From: Spartobacteria bacterium UBA695
Lineage (GTDB): Bacteria > Verrucomicrobiota > Verrucomicrobiia > Chthoniobacterales > Chthoniobacteraceae
Length of the DNA stretch: 57,188 bases
NCBI GenBank assembly: GCA_002298145.1
Contig: DBMP01000026.1
Location: 1-57,188 of the forward strand
Direction of reading: 5' to 3'
Shown here: positions 55,304 to 57,188 of the stretch, one piece after another
Numbering within the stretch: the stretch's first letter is position 1
How the letters are laid out: every line of letters begins with the position of its first letter
Made by a program: the position numbers and the translations under genes
Notes under the pieces: model-generated
What the model was told of the DNA's origin: nothing
Databases searched by the model: none
Seen by the model: only the letters and a program-made list of their open reading frames with translations

Positions 55304-56880
55304 TGGCGGTGGTTGTTTTCGCGGCGCAGCGTCACGACTGTCACGCCGTCGGGAGAAAGCTCGGTGCCCGTCTGGACGTAGCCGAGTGATTGGTAAAGGT
55401 GCAGGTTTCTGGCGCTTTGCGAGCCGGTGAAAAGCTCGAACGCCTTACATTTGGGGAACGCCGCGTGCAGCGCTTGCATCATGGCGCGGCCGTGGCCTCG
55501 GTTTTGGTGTTCCGGAATAACGCTCAGGCGGCCCACGTAGCAGACGCCCTCGTGATCCTCCTCGCCGCGAACCGAGGCGACCAGCCTGCTGTTGATGGTT
55601 CCCTTCAGGACGATGTTGTGCGCCATCGACTCCAGGCACTCGGCCTCGGTTTCGTGCATCGGCAGCACGCCCTTGCCGTAGCGGTCGGCTTCCTCCTGGA
55701 AAGCGAGCTTTTGCACCGCCAGGATTTCCGGGACATCGGCCACGCCCGCCGGGCAGACGCTCAGCTCCGGCTGTTGCAAGATCGCCCCCGGGTGGGCCAC
55801 TTCGCCGGGCGGCTCCAGCGGGCTGGAGTGGGGTTGGTAGACGCAGAGCGGTTCGGAGGCGAGCAGGTTGCCCGTCATCGCGTAAGAACGCGCCCGTGAG
55901 CCGCCGCAAATCCGGTTCCATTCGCACTTGCCGCATTTGCCCTTGAGTTGGTCGGGATCGCGCAGCGACTGGAGCAGCGGCGACTCGCGGTAGACGGTCA
56001 GCAGATCCTCGCCGCGCACGTTCCCGGCCACCATCGGCAGGAAGCCGCTCGGGCAGATGTCCCCCACGTGGGAGACAAAGACGAACCCCTTGCCGTCGTT
56101 GGTGTTGCCGAGCATCGGGGGCGGGCCGGATTGTTCCGCACGCCAGCGCTGCCAGGCCACGCGGCGGTAATGCTGTCCCTCGGTGGTCTTGATTTTGTAC
56201 GACACGCGGCGCGAAAGCTCCCAGAGCCGGTTAAACAGAGCCTCCAGCTCCGGGCCGTCGAGCAAATCGGCGTTCTTGCCCCGGCCCGTGGGCACGAGCA
56301 GGAAGAGGTTCCACATCGCGGGGCGGATCTCGTCCATCAGCGCGACAAATTGATCGAATTGGTCCAGGTTCTGGCGGGTGAGGGTCGTATTGATCTGGAA
56401 ATCGAGCCCATGGGCGCGACATGCCTCCATCGCCTTTTGCGTCCAGTCCCACGTTCCCGGGACGCCCCGGAAGGCGTCGTGCGTCTCGCGGCTGGCCCCG
56501 TCGATGCTCAGCGAGAGCCGGTGCAGCCCTGCGTCGCGGAGCCCCTGGAGATCGGCTTTCAAGAACCGGGGCGTGGCGCTCGGGCTGAGGGCCACTTCCA
56601 GCCCTTTCGAGCGGGCGTAGGAGACCAGCTCCAGAATATCCGGGCGCATCATCGGGTCGCCGCCGGTCAGGATGAAGTAGCCGGGCGTGGCGCGGGCCAC
56701 CTGGTCGATGAAATGCTTGCCCTCCTCGGTCGTTAGCTCGCGCGGGTCGCGCTGGGGCTGCGCCTCGGCCCGGCAATGGCGGCACGCCAACACACAAGAC
56801 CGGGTGACTTCCCAGATCACGATGAACGGGTGGTCATCCCATCGGGAAAGCGGATTACGCAGGGCGAGGTTCGGGTGCAT
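55300..56880 (-). CDS. Radical SAM/SPASM protein fused to a GNAT acetyltransferase
   Basis: A 526-residue fusion. Residues 18-310 are a radical SAM domain: CVLACRHC (C29, C33, C36) preceded by FIVIWEVTRS, then ILTGGDPMMRPD and LSIDGASRETHDAFRG, with TTEGQHYRRVAWQRW near 235. This is the pattern of the TIGR04053-type family as I remember it, related to NirJ/AhbD. A SPASM-like cluster follows at about 318-360 (CGKCEWNRICGG, later Cys in LCVYQ). Residues 373-526 are a GNAT domain with acetyl-CoA motif LSVIPEHQNRGHGRAMMQAL and SARNLHLYQSLGY. I know of no such fusion. ATG 56880 gives a family-like start; the frame runs 31 codons further without homology. Confidence 0.85.
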   Translation of the reverse strand: MHPNLALRNPLSRWDDHPFIVIWEVTRSCVLACRHCRAEAQPQRDPRELTTEEGKHFIDQVARATPGYFILTGGDPMMRPDILELVSYARSKGLEVALSPSATPRFLKADLQGLRDAGLHRLSLSIDGASRETHDAFRGVPGTWDWTQKAMEACRAHGLDFQINTTLTRQNLDQFDQFVALMDEIRPAMWNLFLLVPTGRGKNADLLDGPELEALFNRLWELSRRVSYKIKTTEGQHYRRVAWQRWRAEQSGPPPMLGNTNDGKGFVFVSHVGDICPSGFLPMVAGNVRGEDLLTVYRESPLLQSLRDPDQLKGKCGKCEWNRICGGSRARSYAMTGNLLASEPLCVYQPHSSPLEPPGEVAHPGAILQQPELSVCPAGVADVPEILAVQKLAFQEEADRYGKGVLPMHETEAECLESMAHNIVLKGTINSRLVASVRGEEDHEGVCYVGRLSVIPEHQNRGHGRAMMQALHAAFPKCKAFELFTGSQSARNLHLYQSLGYVQTGTELSPDGVTVVTLRRENNHRQ

Positions 56881-57188
56881 CAATGGGGAATTTCTCACAG
56901 GAAGGCCCGAAGGCACGAAGAAAATTTTTCCTGGAGGCCCCGGGGAAGGGAAAAAGCAACGCACCGGGAGCATGAAACTCCCGATGTGCGCGGGCTGCTT
57001 TTTAGGCGGCAGGCTTCCTAAGGCGCAGCCGTCTTAACAAAAGATTCCGTCTCGTGGCCGCACGGAGCTTTTTTTACTTATTTGCCCTCGTTGCCCTCGT
57101 TCCCAAACTCCATTTGGGAACGCCTCTGCTCCGGCAACTCGATTGCCGCAATAAGAGTTGCGGGTACAAGCGCGTGCCGAAATAGAGT
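56881..57188. repeat. Terminal intergenic region with hairpins and a second palindrome element
   Basis: No gene was found. A hairpin at 56951-57003 (AAAAAGCA, then GCACCGGGAG / CTCCCGATGTGC, then TGCTTTTT) is a probable bidirectional terminator. Further on are a perfect palindrome CGTTCCCAAA/TTTGGGAACG (57098-57122), and CGGCAA/TTGCCG and GCAACTC/GAGTTGC pairs up to 57162. The first resembles the element at 25119-25144. The region continues beyond the window. Confidence 0.65.
56951..57003. terminator. Probable bidirectional terminator
   Basis: Outer arms AAAAAGCA (56951-56958) and TGCTTTTT (56996-57003) flank an inner stem, GCAC-GGGAG with CTCCC-GTGC, around a 7-base loop. A-rich and T-rich flanks allow termination in both directions. 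It lies 71 bases upstream of the radical SAM-GNAT ATG and may end a gene beyond the window. Confidence 0.7.

Overview
The window is high-GC chromosomal DNA with closely packed genes on both strands, many coupled by 4-base ATGA overlaps. The gene content suggests a Verrucomicrobiota member, probably of the Opitutia. Pointers are a DUF5069 protein, a PEP-CTERM protein with autotransporter-type beta repeats, exopolysaccharide genes and several small secreted proteins of the kind annotated only in that phylum. The phylum call is inference. Housekeeping genes are intact, there is no phage, integrase or transposase gene, and I see no CRISPR array.

Layout. 1-5.5 kb: the tail of an unknown gene, rimO, a PAS protein with Cys boxes, aroD, a polyprenyl-phosphate sugar transferase and a TauE/SafE permease. 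5.6-8.3 kb: tRNA-Lys, a PEP-CTERM beta-repeat protein and a small coiled-coil protein. 8.4-14.2 kb: a five-gene phospho-threonine signalling operon (VanZ-FHA, Ser/Thr kinase with a periplasmic FGE-like domain, vWA-FHA, FHA, PP2C). 14.2-19.2 kb: aat, a HAD hydrolase, a LysE exporter, lysC, DUF5069 and small secreted proteins. 19.3-23.1 kb: CPBP protease, thiL, tsaE and tsaB on the minus strand, with sppA. 23.2-27.8 kb: pyrH, frr, a palindrome array and a DEAD-box helicase. 27.8-31.4 kb: a MarR-controlled efflux operon (FUSC, DUF1656, HlyD). 31.5-38.1 kb: priA, a lytic transglycosylase, an XRE regulator, a hybrid histidine kinase and apt. 38.3-42.6 kb: exopolysaccharide export (outer-membrane barrel, Wzz/BY-kinase, Wza-like). 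42.8-47.4 kb: pyruvate:ferredoxin oxidoreductase with a DHOD-like flavoprotein. 47.5-53.8 kb: a ProC-like enzyme, xseA, a membrane TPR protein, a degenerate phosphoribosyltransferase and ilvB. 54.1-56.9 kb: two translationally coupled radical SAM/SPASM genes, the first-transcribed one fused to a GNAT acetyltransferase.

How they work together. The sugar transferase (3.1 kb) and the 38-42 kb genes probably serve the same surface polysaccharide, and PEP-CTERM proteins commonly occur with such systems. The kinase operon carries writer, reader and eraser domains. It also has four copies of a [DE]KTxx[I/L/V] motif in two adjacent proteins, which look like FHA docking sites. Together with the radical SAM/GNAT pair, this operon is the most likely place for an undescribed system.
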